Assembly: GCA_948468465.1 (NCBI GenBank)
Contig: CAOKJJ010000167.1
Coordinates: 1-10,812 of the forward strand
Origin: an uncultured Eubacterium sp.
Lineage (GTDB): Bacteria > Bacillota_A > Clostridia > Lachnospirales > Lachnospiraceae
Length of the DNA: 10,812 bases
Direction: 5' to 3'
The position numbers were made by a program, and so were the translations under genes. Positions 1-6,088 of the stretch are shown piece by piece. Numbering within the stretch: position 1 is the first letter of the stretch; each line of letters starts with the position of its first letter. The notes below the pieces were generated by a model. It worked only from the letters and a program-made list of their open reading frames with translations. It was not told the DNA's origin and ran no database searches.

Positions 1-300
1 GCACGTATGGCAGCAGAAGCCGCAAGCCTCCATGTTTACAGTATGGAATGTGACAATGAGGAAATCCCCACTCCATCCGTGAACCTCTCCAAAGAAGATA
101 CAGAGGGAAATGTTGTAATGCCCGTTACAATCCACCCTGATTTATTCCGCATGAAAAAAGATAACGAGCGCATCAAAACAAACATCACTCTCCCGGCATG
201 GCTGAAAAGGATTGCAGAAGAACAAAAGGTAAACTATTCCCGGCTTTTGGAAACTGCCCTGATTGATTACCTGCAAATCCCCATGTCCGGCAGACAATAA
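1..300 (+). CDS. hicB: HicB-family antitoxin, 5' end missing (partial)
   Basis: The reading frame is open from base 1, so the gene continues off the left edge; the ATG at base 7 is probably internal. In the family, HicB neutralises the mRNA interferase HicA and represses its own operon. Visible here are the end of the HicB fold (SLHVYSMECDNEEIPTPS, a family-typical stretch) and a C-terminal ribbon-helix-helix-like DNA-binding segment starting at ITLPAWLKRIAEE and running through NYSRLLETALIDYL, at about residues 60-91 counted from the base-7 ATG. hicA usually lies just upstream, here outside the window, so the pair cannot be confirmed. The TAA stop is followed by a hairpin at 375-410. Family assignment is fairly confident; function as part of an active toxin-antitoxin pair is inference. 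Confidence 0.8.
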   Translation, partial: ARMAAEAASLHVYSMECDNEEIPTPSVNLSKEDTEGNVVMPVTIHPDLFRMKKDNERIKTNITLPAWLKRIAEEQKVNYSRLLETALIDYLQIPMSGRQ

Positions 301-374
301 GTCCTTGCCCTGCTGCCACATGACATATATCAAATACCAGGCAGCCGGAGCACACTTTCAAACCTGATAAGAAC

Positions 375-417
375 ACCGCCCCAAACACTCACCAAAAGTA
401 CAAGGGCGGTTTTCTCT
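375..417 (+). terminator. Terminator-like hairpin after hicB
   Basis: A 7-bp GC-rich stem, ACCGCCC (375-381) with GGGCGGT (404-410), has a 22-nt loop and is followed by TTTCTCT on the + strand. It sits between the convergent hicB and the 234-aa gene. The T-rich tail favours + strand termination; on the minus strand the downstream sequence (GTTCTTATC) is weaker. The large loop lowers confidence. Confidence 0.5.
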
Positions 418-444
418 GCATGTCTATGTTTTAAATGCCTATTT

Positions 445-1149
445 TTACCTTTTATCCCGTTCACATTTTCGTTTTCGCACTTTAAGAAAGTTTTCGCACA
501 GTTCGGGATAGTCCGCTGTCAGGCAATCATATTTTTTCTTTCCGCTTCCACCGTGAAAGGCTTTCCGGTATTTGTCACGCAAGTCCATGTTTCCGGTTGC
601 TTCCATGATTTTTTCAGATAACTCAAAGTACAAAACATGGTAATGATGATTATATAATTCTTCCGCTTTTTCTTTTGTCAGGCGCAGCCTCTTTCCAATC
701 GCTGCATAAGTTAATCCGTCAGTTTCCCTAAGCCGGATAATGCTGGAAATCGTTCGCGTACTGAAGCTGTTTCGTAAGGGCGGCAAAGCCTTTAGAATCC
801 GTTCCGGCATTCCCGGCTCACCATTTCGGTATTCTTCTAAAATATCTGCATATTCTTTTTCAAAATAAGCTGCTGTATATTTTTCTCCACAGTAGCAATG
901 AAACGCATTTCTCCATATTTCTTTGAAATGTTCTGTATTCTCATAGCCATACACAATCGAAAGATGATTTACATAGTATTTTGTCTTTAGGCACAATGCT
1001 TTTTCATAATTATTGATAACAGCAGTTACTGAAATATCATATTCTTTTGCTATATCAGCAAAAGTGTTTTCATACACATCACGAAGCACCCAAACATCAT
1101 AATTACGACCTTTGTCCATGATATTCTTATATGGAATGTCGTTCAACAT
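445..1149 (-). CDS. Hypothetical protein with two tandem helix-turn-helix domains
   Basis: The protein has 234 aa, is soluble (no signal peptide or membrane segment) and is rich in charged and aromatic residues. I do not recognise a named family. It is an internal duplication. Residues about 15-108 and 131-226 each begin with a sigma-region-4-like helix-turn-helix (TFADIAKEYDISVTAVINNY at 29-48; TYAAIGKRLRLTKEKAEELY at 147-166). Each then runs through a helical stretch to a shared R-x-AFH motif (82-84 and 197-199) and a Y-x(n)-YxxL-like end (EYADILEEY; DYPELCENFL). A DNA-binding or sigma-factor-like role is inferred. The ATG at 1149 is supported by GGAAAGGAG seven bases upstream. A near-consensus promoter overlapped by a palindromic operator lies just upstream, and the XRE gene precedes it by 89 bp on the same strand. 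Confidence 0.75.
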   Translation of the reverse strand: MLNDIPYKNIMDKGRNYDVWVLRDVYENTFADIAKEYDISVTAVINNYEKALCLKTKYYVNHLSIVYGYENTEHFKEIWRNAFHCYCGEKYTAAYFEKEYADILEEYRNGEPGMPERILKALPPLRNSFSTRTISSIIRLRETDGLTYAAIGKRLRLTKEKAEELYNHHYHVLYFELSEKIMEATGNMDLRDKYRKAFHGGSGKKKYDCLTADYPELCENFLKVRKRKCERDKR

Positions 1150-1164
1150 AACAATTCTCCTTTC

Positions 1165-1198
1165 CTCTTAAAGAGTACTATTATATTCTTTAAGAATA
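1165..1198. promoter_or_regulatory. Two palindromic operators in front of the 234-aa gene
   Basis: Two odd-centred palindromes are visible: CTCTT-A-AAGAG (1165-1175) and TATTCTT-T-AAGAATA (1184-1198). Both carry the CTT-W-AAG core also found in front of the XRE gene (ACTCTT-T-AAGAGT at 1672-1684). One overlaps the -10 box and the other lies between promoter and ribosome binding site. Binding by the neighbouring XRE protein is inferred from the shared motif and gene adjacency. Confidence 0.6.
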
Positions 1199-1221
1199 CA
1201 GCGCTGGAATTGTTATGTCAA
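1193..1221 (-). promoter_or_regulatory. Strong sigma-A-type promoter of the 234-aa gene
   Basis: Read on the minus strand, TTGACA (1216-1221) is followed after exactly 17 bases by TATTCT (1193-1198). The -35 box is perfect and begins 18 bp after the XRE stop codon. The -10 box lies inside the palindrome 1184-1198, so a protein bound there should block this promoter. Confidence 0.75.
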
Positions 1222-1238
1222 GGGAAGAAGACTGTTAT

Positions 1239-1580
1239 TCAGCGTTTATCATTCAATAATTCCAATCGCTTTTCAACTGCCGCTTTGATTACGGCTAAAT
1301 CATCAGAAGGAAGTTGCTCAATTTTCAATTTCAATTGTTCGACTTCTGCAATTTCCTCTTGCAGTCCGTCCAATTCCGACCCGTAAATATATTCTGGCTT
1401 CACCTTCAAAACTAAGCATATGCTTTTTAATTTCGGCACACTGGGTAATCGTTCACCACGCTCATACTGTTTCCATGTGCTTACAGAACAATCACATAAT
1501 TCAGCGGCTTGTTCGATTGTAAGATTCCGTTGTTCCCTCATTTCTTTAATTCGATTTCCAAAACCTTGTTTATCTTTCAT
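1239..1580 (-). CDS. XRE/Cro-family transcriptional regulator
   Basis: The 113-aa protein has an N-terminal HTH_3 (lambda Cro/CI-like) domain at residues 7-62. It opens with FGNRIKEMREQRNLTIEQAA, has the recognition helix in SVSTWKQYERGERLPS, and ends with LVLKVKPEYIYG. The C-terminal part (about 70-113, with EEIAEVEQLKLKIEQLPSDD) is charged and helical, probably for dimerisation. The ATG at 1580 has GAAGGTGA seven bases upstream. It probably represses itself and the following 234-aa gene through the CTCTTWAAGAG palindromes found before both; that target is inference. Such small regulators are common in mobile elements and toxin-antitoxin loci, which fits the hicB remnant next door. Confidence 0.85.
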   Translation of the reverse strand: MKDKQGFGNRIKEMREQRNLTIEQAAELCDCSVSTWKQYERGERLPSVPKLKSICLVLKVKPEYIYGSELDGLQEEIAEVEQLKLKIEQLPSDDLAVIKAAVEKRLELLNDKR

Positions 1581-1598
1581 TAATATATCACCTTCAAA

Positions 1599-1684
1599 AA
1601 GAGTATTTTGTTACTCTTAAAGCATATCCCAGATAATAGATAATCAACAGACGCAAACAGAGTCTGTTATGACTCTTTAAGAGT
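1599..1684 (-). promoter_or_regulatory. Control region of the XRE gene with CTCTTWAAGAG sites
   Basis: ACTCTT-T-AAGAGT (1672-1684) is a perfect 13-bp odd-centred palindrome. A degenerate copy, ACTCTT-A-AAGCAT, is at 1613-1625. An inverted pair, AAGAGTA (1599-1605) and TACTCTT (1612-1618), lies close to the ribosome binding site. No clear -35/-10 pair was found; TTGATT with TATGCT is possible but its 15-bp spacing is short. The sites match those before the 234-aa gene and suggest autoregulation. Confidence 0.5.
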
Positions 1685-1701
1685 TTTTTAGGACCGAAAC
1701 C

Positions 1702-1728
1702 AAAAACTCGGAAGAAAAAATCCGGAGT
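1702..1728 (-). terminator. Terminator-like hairpin upstream of the XRE gene
   Basis: On the minus strand ACTCCGGA and TCCGAGT form a 7-bp stem with one bulged C around an 8-nt T-rich loop, followed by TTTTTGG. It would stop minus-strand transcription arriving from the right and so insulate the XRE gene. The stem is short, so this is tentative. Confidence 0.35.
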
Positions 1729-1752
1729 TATCCGCATTATTTTTCTCCAAGA

Positions 1753-1895
1753 TTACGATTCACGGCCTGGGGGCCGCTCATAGTAACGGTTTGGGGCGAT
1801 ATTGAAAGTTTGCTTCGCAAAATCGCCCCGAACTCTTGAATCATGTTCTCACGGAACGCGCAGCTAGCGCGCGTTCCTAACCCGTGAAAAGTAAC
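1753..1895 (+). mobile_element. MITE-like structured repeat, copy A, with 9-bp target duplication
   Basis: This 143-bp element is flanked by a perfect 9-bp direct repeat, TCTCCAAGA (1744-1752 and 1896-1904), as expected of a target-site duplication. Its ends are imperfect inverted repeats: TTACGATTCACGG at the left and CCGTGAAAAGTAAC at the right. Inside are three hairpins: CGGCC/GGCCG near the left end; GTTTGGGGCGAT (1789-1800) with ATCGCCCCGAAC (1822-1833), enclosing TTTGC/GCAAA; and GGAACGCGC (1853-1861) with GCGCGTTCC (1869-1877). It has no coding capacity, so it would depend on a transposase elsewhere. Copy B at 10616-10757 is about nine-tenths identical and in the same orientation. The strand given is a convention. 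Confidence 0.8.
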
Positions 1896-1961
1896 TCTCC
1901 AAGAACATTGCTTTTCAAAAGAAACAACGGCTAGAATATCGAACATATGTACGAACGCAGT

Positions 1962-1995
1962 GAAAACCCCAGGAGGTGCCACTCCGGGGGTTTTC
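1962..1995. terminator. Symmetric hairpin, possible bidirectional terminator
   Basis: GAAAACCCC (1962-1970) pairs perfectly with GGGGTTTTC (1987-1995). After an A-G mismatch, GGAG (1972-1975) pairs with CTCC (1982-1985) around a 6-nt loop. The outer A/T arms give a T-run on either strand, the form of a bidirectional terminator. No intact gene ends beside it now, so it may be left over from lost genes. Confidence 0.45.
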
Positions 1996-2026
1996 TCGCT
2001 CATTACGGATGGTATACTCATATATG

Positions 2027-2112
2027 AAATAACTCTTTCCGTGGTTTGTATCTTTCTTTAGTGTAGCAACTTAAAGATACCATAACTCCATACGAAAGGG
2101 TTATTTTTTTGA
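2027..2112 (+). terminator. Long-range hairpin ending in a T-tract
   Basis: AAATAACTCTTTC (2027-2039) pairs with GAAAGGGTTATTT (2094-2106) with one T-G wobble. Inside, GTATCTTT (2048-2055) pairs with AAAGATAC (2073-2080). The right arm runs into a T-tract on the + strand (2104-2110). This could be an intrinsic terminator or attenuator in front of the coding remnant at 2141, or a small palindromic element. No protein or known riboswitch motif was recognised. Confidence 0.4.
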
Positions 2113-2140
2113 AAAAACTTTTTACTCTCAAGTAACGATT

Positions 2141-2362
2141 ATGATGAGTTTATTTGATGACGAGCAGATTATAAAGACTTAAGCGAAAGACATTGAAAAA
2201 GAAACGAAAAAAAAACAGCAGAAAGAATGATAAAAAAAGGGAAAATGACATTGGAAGAGGTTGCAGATTACATTAATCAAAACCGAAGTTATGCAGTTGG
2301 GCGAGCTTGCAAAAAGGAAAAATCTGGCGGGGAAAATGGATGACTTTCGTCCTAAGATGTGA
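2141..2362 (+). pseudogene. Decayed coding remnant, possibly an Rpn-like nuclease C-terminus
   Basis: From the ATG at 2141 the frame reads MMSLFDDEQIIKT, a TAA, then AKDIEKETKKKQQKE and a TGA in the same frame. A shifted frame continues as GKMTLEEVADYI, and a further shift gives TEVMQLGELAKRKNLAGKMD before a final stop near 2362. The stretches resemble the C-terminal tails of Rpn/PD-(D/E)XK nuclease-family proteins common in Clostridia (MMSLFDEE-like motif, then a charged helix and a TLEEVA-like motif). In-frame stops and frame changes mark it as non-functional. The family call is from memory of motifs and is tentative; the N-terminal catalytic part is absent. Confidence 0.35.
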
Positions 2363-2420
2363 AAGCACATTTCCGGGCAAAGGCAAATGAAGAATAATGT
2401 GTACATGAACCGTGTTCTCC

Positions 2421-2465
2421 GCGGCAGACGGGATTATCTTCGGATTCTTTTTCCCGATCTGCCGC
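2421..2465. other. Hairpin downstream of the chemoreceptor gene
   Basis: GCGGCAGA (2421-2428) pairs with TCTGCCGC (2458-2465), and CGGGA (2429-2433) with TCCCG (2452-2456), with a single bulged A. The loop contains ATC-TTCG-GAT, a UUCG-capped mini-stem on the + strand. It lies 52 nt past the chemoreceptor stop on the minus strand. No T-tract follows on either strand, so it may protect a 3' end or act as a Rho-dependent or weak terminator; the role is unknown. Confidence 0.4.
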
Positions 2466-2516
2466 AGATCCACAACGAAGGATAAAACAAAATACTGTAC
2501 TGGTTAACGCTAAAGG

Positions 2517-4631
2517 CTAGGATACCCTAAAGCGCCCTACGGATTCTTTTAATTCCATTGCTATATCCGCCTGTTCCACGGACTTGCCTGCCACGGCCCC
2601 GACAACGTCGGAAACCTCGTCCGCAGACAAAAGGATATTTTGGCTGTTCTCCAGTGTATTCTGGGAAGATTCTGCTACATCCATAATTGCCATGCTTACT
2701 TCATGGATAATGGTATCTATGTCTGATGCCATTCCGGCAATCTGGTTGGAAAAACCCTCTATACTGCTTGCGTCCGCCCCATATTGTTCTGCCATATGTA
2801 CAAACATATCATAATCCGGGGTCACGGTCTGTGTTACAAAATCAAGCAATACCGTAGACTGTCCGGTCAGCTGCCCAAATGCCGCCTGTACTTTTCCAAT
2901 CGTATCTTGTATTTCCTTTACTGTCAGTGCAGTTTCGCTGGCCAGTTTTCCGATCTCACTTGCCACAACCGCAAAGCCTCTTCCTGATTCCCCGGCACGT
3001 GCCGCCTCAATGGAGGCATTAAGGGATAAAAGGTTAATTTGCCCCGCGATGGAGGATATCGACCCGGCCAGCTCACCGATTGACGCAACGATCTTTGCTT
3101 GTTCAATACATTCCTTAAGGCTTTCCCTGTGCTGCTTCGCAAGGCTGGTAGCTGCTTCGTACGAATGCCTGCTGTTTTCCTCGATCTTGGCCGCGCGCCC
3201 CTTGATTTCATTTGCAAGCCCAAGGCTTTGCTTCGTCTGTTCGGCCAGCACATTGACAGAAGCATTCACATTCTCTACCGCGGCATTGACCTGCTTAGTC
3301 GCTGCGCCGCTTGATTCCATATCTGCATTTACCTGATGGATGAGTTCCTGGATCATGGAAAACTGCACCTTTAGCTTTTCCGATGCTTCTTTGAGCTGCG
3401 TTGACGAAGCCGTCAAAATATTTGCCTGCCCCGTAATCGCGATCACCATCTCCTTATTGCTGCCATACATCTCATTTAAAGACGCGCCCATTTCGCCCAA
3501 CTCATCTTTACGCTTTACATCAATATTAGGGATTGTGAAATTCCCATCTGCCAGTTCCCCGGAAAAATTCTTTACTTTTTTAATCTGCTTGGATACCGAT
3601 GTAATCTGGAAGAAAATCGTAAGACCTATCCAAACCAGCAAGGCAAGCGCAACCAGGGCAAGCTTTAAGCAAAGTTCGGCCACCGGCTTATCCAGTTCCG
3701 CCGTTTGTATTGTAATCCCCAGCTTCCAGCCCAGCCTTGGAAGCGTCGTATAATACAGCTTGTTTTCCTTCCCATCTATCGTTACTGCTGTAACCCCGTC
3801 TTCCTGCGAAAGCATTTGGTTTCCGGCTTCTGCCATCGAAGGCTCTTCATCCTCCTGAATCTTTTGTTCCATGATTTTTTCCTCGTCCCTGCAATAAAGG
3901 TATTTCCCTTCCCCCGTTACAAGGAATCCCCTCCCGGTTTCCATGACTTCCAATTCGCCCACCATCTGCTGGACGGTTTTTAGCATAATCACTACGCTGA
4001 TGCATCCAACAAATTTCTCGCCCTTATCATACATCGGCACCGAACAGGTAATCATAGCCTGCCCCATCGTCTTGTCAAAATAAGGCGTGGTAAAAAACAC
4101 TTCCGCGTTCCCTTTTGCTACCGTCTGGTAAAACGTTTGGTTAACATAATCATATTGTTTATTGCTATAAGCATACGTCAGCTTCGCTTTATCATCTTCC
4201 TTGTATACAAACGGGGCTACATAACGTAGTTTTGGATCGTAGACATTGGGTGCAAACCAGATTCCGCCGCCATAAATGAATTCTTCTTCAAAAATCATCC
4301 GGCCTAAAAATTCTTCATAAGCATCCAGCTTTTCATTTTTGTAGGTAAGCCCTATAATATTTGCCATATGCTTTGCTACTGCCACTGCAGCCTCAATTTC
4401 CCAACTGATTTCATTTGTCTTATTGTTCAGCTGGGAATCCATTTGCTGTTTCATCTGGCTGTCGATAATATCCTTGCTGTTTAAAGAACTAATCAGGGTA
4501 AGGACTACCATCCCAGCCAACAGTACTGGTATAATCGCGGCTAACATTTTAACGCTTATTTTCCGTCTGTTCCGACTGTTTTTTGCATGCCTTCCCACTG
4601 CTTTTTTCTTTTGGCTTTTCTTTTTCTTCAT
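2517..4631 (-). CDS. Methyl-accepting chemotaxis protein (transmembrane chemoreceptor)
   Basis: The ATG at 4631 (704 aa) is chosen because GGAGGGGAG lies just upstream; the frame could extend to a TTG at 4673, but without support. A very basic N-terminus ([10 protein letters not shown]) precedes TM1 at about 28-50. An extracellular dCACHE-like sensor spans about 55-315, TM2 about 318-343 and a HAMP linker about 347-389. The cytoplasmic coiled-coil signalling domain follows, with the conserved hairpin tip [20 protein letters not shown] and [15 protein letters not shown] at 528-563, where CheA and CheW dock. No NWETF-type receptor tail is present. It is the last gene of the trehalose operon, 111 bp after the sugar-binding protein. 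That position suggests the receptor senses trehalose or a related sugar, directly or through that lipoprotein; the ligand is inference. Confidence 0.93.
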   Translation of the reverse strand: MKKKKSQKKKAVGRHAKNSRNRRKISVKMLAAIIPVLLAGMVVLTLISSLNSKDIIDSQMKQQMDSQLNNKTNEISWEIEAAVAVAKHMANIIGLTYKNEKLDAYEEFLGRMIFEEEFIYGGGIWFAPNVYDPKLRYVAPFVYKEDDKAKLTYAYSNKQYDYVNQTFYQTVAKGNAEVFFTTPYFDKTMGQAMITCSVPMYDKGEKFVGCISVVIMLKTVQQMVGELEVMETGRGFLVTGEGKYLYCRDEEKIMEQKIQEDEEPSMAEAGNQMLSQEDGVTAVTIDGKENKLYYTTLPRLGWKLGITIQTAELDKPVAELCLKLALVALALLVWIGLTIFFQITSVSKQIKKVKNFSGELADGNFTIPNIDVKRKDELGEMGASLNEMYGSNKEMVIAITGQANILTASSTQLKEASEKLKVQFSMIQELIHQVNADMESSGAATKQVNAAVENVNASVNVLAEQTKQSLGLANEIKGRAAKIEENSRHSYEAATSLAKQHRESLKECIEQAKIVASIGELAGSISSIAGQINLLSLNASIEAARAGESGRGFAVVASEIGKLASETALTVKEIQDTIGKVQAAFGQLTGQSTVLLDFVTQTVTPDYDMFVHMAEQYGADASSIEGFSNQIAGMASDIDTIIHEVSMAIMDVAESSQNTLENSQNILLSADEVSDVVGAVAGKSVEQADIAMELKESVGRFRVS

Positions 4632-4712
4632 TAGCGCTCCCCTCCATCCGGCTTTCCCTAAAAGTCCTGACAACAGTCTTGCTGTGCTTTCCTTTCCAGT
4701 TACTTGGAACTG

Positions 4713-4736
4713 AAGGCGCCGTTTTGACGGCGCCTT
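4713..4736. other. Strong stem-loop between the binding-protein and chemoreceptor genes
   Basis: AAGGCGCCGT (4713-4722) pairs perfectly with ACGGCGCCTT (4727-4736) around a TTTG loop, beginning 6 nt past the stop of the binding-protein gene. The T-rich side (GTTTCTTT) is on the + strand, where no gene needs a terminator. On the minus strand no T-tract follows. A role in stabilising the 3' end of the upstream message, or in partial termination that lowers receptor expression, is more likely than full termination. Confidence 0.55.
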
Positions 4737-4742
4737 GTTTCT

Positions 4743-6038
4743 TTACTGTGCTGCTGATACAAATGCATCATTTAACTTGTTGAGAAACTTCTTTCCTGAC
4801 ATTTTTGTCGTAAAAAATTCCTTTGCAAGCGGCGCAAGGTCTGTCGTTACAATCCCTGCCGGCCAGTCGGACATGACCCATGGAATTGTGTTTCCAGATG
4901 CCACCGCGTCGGCGATTGACTGCGATACAGGGTCTAAAGATTCACTTGCCATGCCTTCTACTACCGGGATAAATTTAAATTTATCCATAAGGTATGTCTC
5001 CCCCGTTTTGCTTGTATACATCCACTCCAAAAAATCTTTTGCGAGAGCTTTTTCATCATCCGGCGCGTCCATATTCACATACCATGCAGTTGGCACGCTG
5101 ACGGACAGCTTGCTGTTGCCCCGGATTGGGACGGCCGCAATACCCATGTCGAAATCGACGTTATAACCAGCAAGCATGGAATAGCACCAATTCCCCTGGT
5201 GGATCATTGCGGTCTTGCCTGCCGCAAATTCCTCACAGTTGCTGTCATAGGTAACATCTGCGGGATTGGTGCAATTTGCGCGAATCCCCTCCATCAGCTT
5301 GCCAAATTCTGCAAACGCCTTATTTTTGACAAGGCGCTCCTGCCCGCCAAGTACCTTTTGCAGGTATGTGTCCGGATCCTCCTGTACCGCAAACGGCGCA
5401 TTTAAAATATGCGCAATCAAAAAGTAATCTTCCTGCGATAAGCCAAGTCCGTTAATCCCTTTTGAACGGCTGTCTTCCAGATAAGCAACCAGCGCGTCTG
5501 CACTTGTGAGCCCGGATGCTTCCACCAAATTCCCGTTATATACCAAACCAAATCCTTCTACCGTATAAGGGATGCCTACCGTCTTGCCGGCAATCGTATC
5601 CGCCATACCTTCCAGAATTTTATCTGCAAAGGATAAGTCCTTTAAGTCCTCCAGGTAATCGCTCATTTCTCTGGATTCCGCCCCAGGCTGCAGGGAAAAA
5701 ATAGTCGGCCCATCCCCGTTTGCCAAACCTGTCTTTAAGTCTGAAAAATAACTGTCTCCTGTAGTCTCCTGTAATTCAACTTCCACCCCGGTTTCTTTCG
5801 TATATTCTTTTGTAAGAGCGGTTAAATCTTCCATAATCTCTGTCTTCGACTGGAACACTGTGATTTTCCCGCCTTTTTTTAAAGCGCCCCCATCACTGGC
5901 TTTACTTCTGGAAGAATCCTGTTCCCCGTCTTCGGCATGGTCTGCCGTGACGTCTTTATCCCCGCAGCCGCCGAGACATACGCAGGCTGCCGTCACAGCT
6001 GCCAGTGATAATACTGTATATTTTTTTATTTTTCCCAT
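4743..6038 (-). CDS. ABC-type sugar-binding lipoprotein (family 1 extracellular solute-binding protein), orphan
   Basis: The 431-aa protein begins with a signal peptide ending in a lipobox, LGGC with Cys25 as the lipidation site, then an acidic Ser-rich linker to about 55. The mature part has the family-1 solute-binding fold: KITVFQSKTEIMEDL at the start of lobe one, VGIPYTVEGFGLVYN at about 154-168 and the characteristic GKTAMIHQGNW at 274-284. It should sit on the outer face of the membrane and bind a sugar or oligosaccharide. The ATG at 6038 has AAGGAG eight bases upstream and follows treA by 50 bp. No permease or ATPase genes are adjacent, which is unusual for the family. It may use permeases encoded elsewhere, or present sugar to the chemoreceptor encoded next. 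The ligand is not readable from sequence. Confidence 0.88.
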   Translation of the reverse strand: MGKIKKYTVLSLAAVTAACVCLGGCGDKDVTADHAEDGEQDSSRSKASDGGALKKGGKITVFQSKTEIMEDLTALTKEYTKETGVEVELQETTGDSYFSDLKTGLANGDGPTIFSLQPGAESREMSDYLEDLKDLSFADKILEGMADTIAGKTVGIPYTVEGFGLVYNGNLVEASGLTSADALVAYLEDSRSKGINGLGLSQEDYFLIAHILNAPFAVQEDPDTYLQKVLGGQERLVKNKAFAEFGKLMEGIRANCTNPADVTYDSNCEEFAAGKTAMIHQGNWCYSMLAGYNVDFDMGIAAVPIRGNSKLSVSVPTAWYVNMDAPDDEKALAKDFLEWMYTSKTGETYLMDKFKFIPVVEGMASESLDPVSQSIADAVASGNTIPWVMSDWPAGIVTTDLAPLAKEFFTTKMSGKKFLNKLNDAFVSAAQ

Positions 6039-6088
6039 AATATTTTCTCCTTCCCTATCCCGTAAGGCATGTATGTAACTCTATACGG

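Larger units (their letters stand above)
1581..2516. other. Long gene-free stretch with hairpins, a MITE-like element and a coding remnant
   Basis: No intact gene is visible between the XRE start and the chemoreceptor stop. From left to right it holds XRE control sites, a minus-strand terminator-like hairpin, the 143-bp inverted-repeat element with its target duplication, a GC-rich hairpin at 1962-1995, an 80-nt hairpin with T-tract at 2027-2112, a decayed + strand reading frame at 2141-2362 and a UUCG-containing hairpin at 2421-2465. Short open frames here (for example minus strand 1737-2021 and 2179-2406) have no recognisable domain and cross these structures, so I do not call them. Confidence 0.7.

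Noticed and set aside
1737..2021. 94-aa minus-strand open frame
   Set aside because: It reads through the inverted-repeat element, the target duplication and the 1962-1995 hairpin, and has no credible start or domain.
4632..4712. Possible SigD (motility) promoter for the chemoreceptor from a GCCGGATG stretch
   Set aside because: The -10-like part is imperfect and no TAAA lies at the required distance upstream; expression from the tre promoter is the simpler reading.
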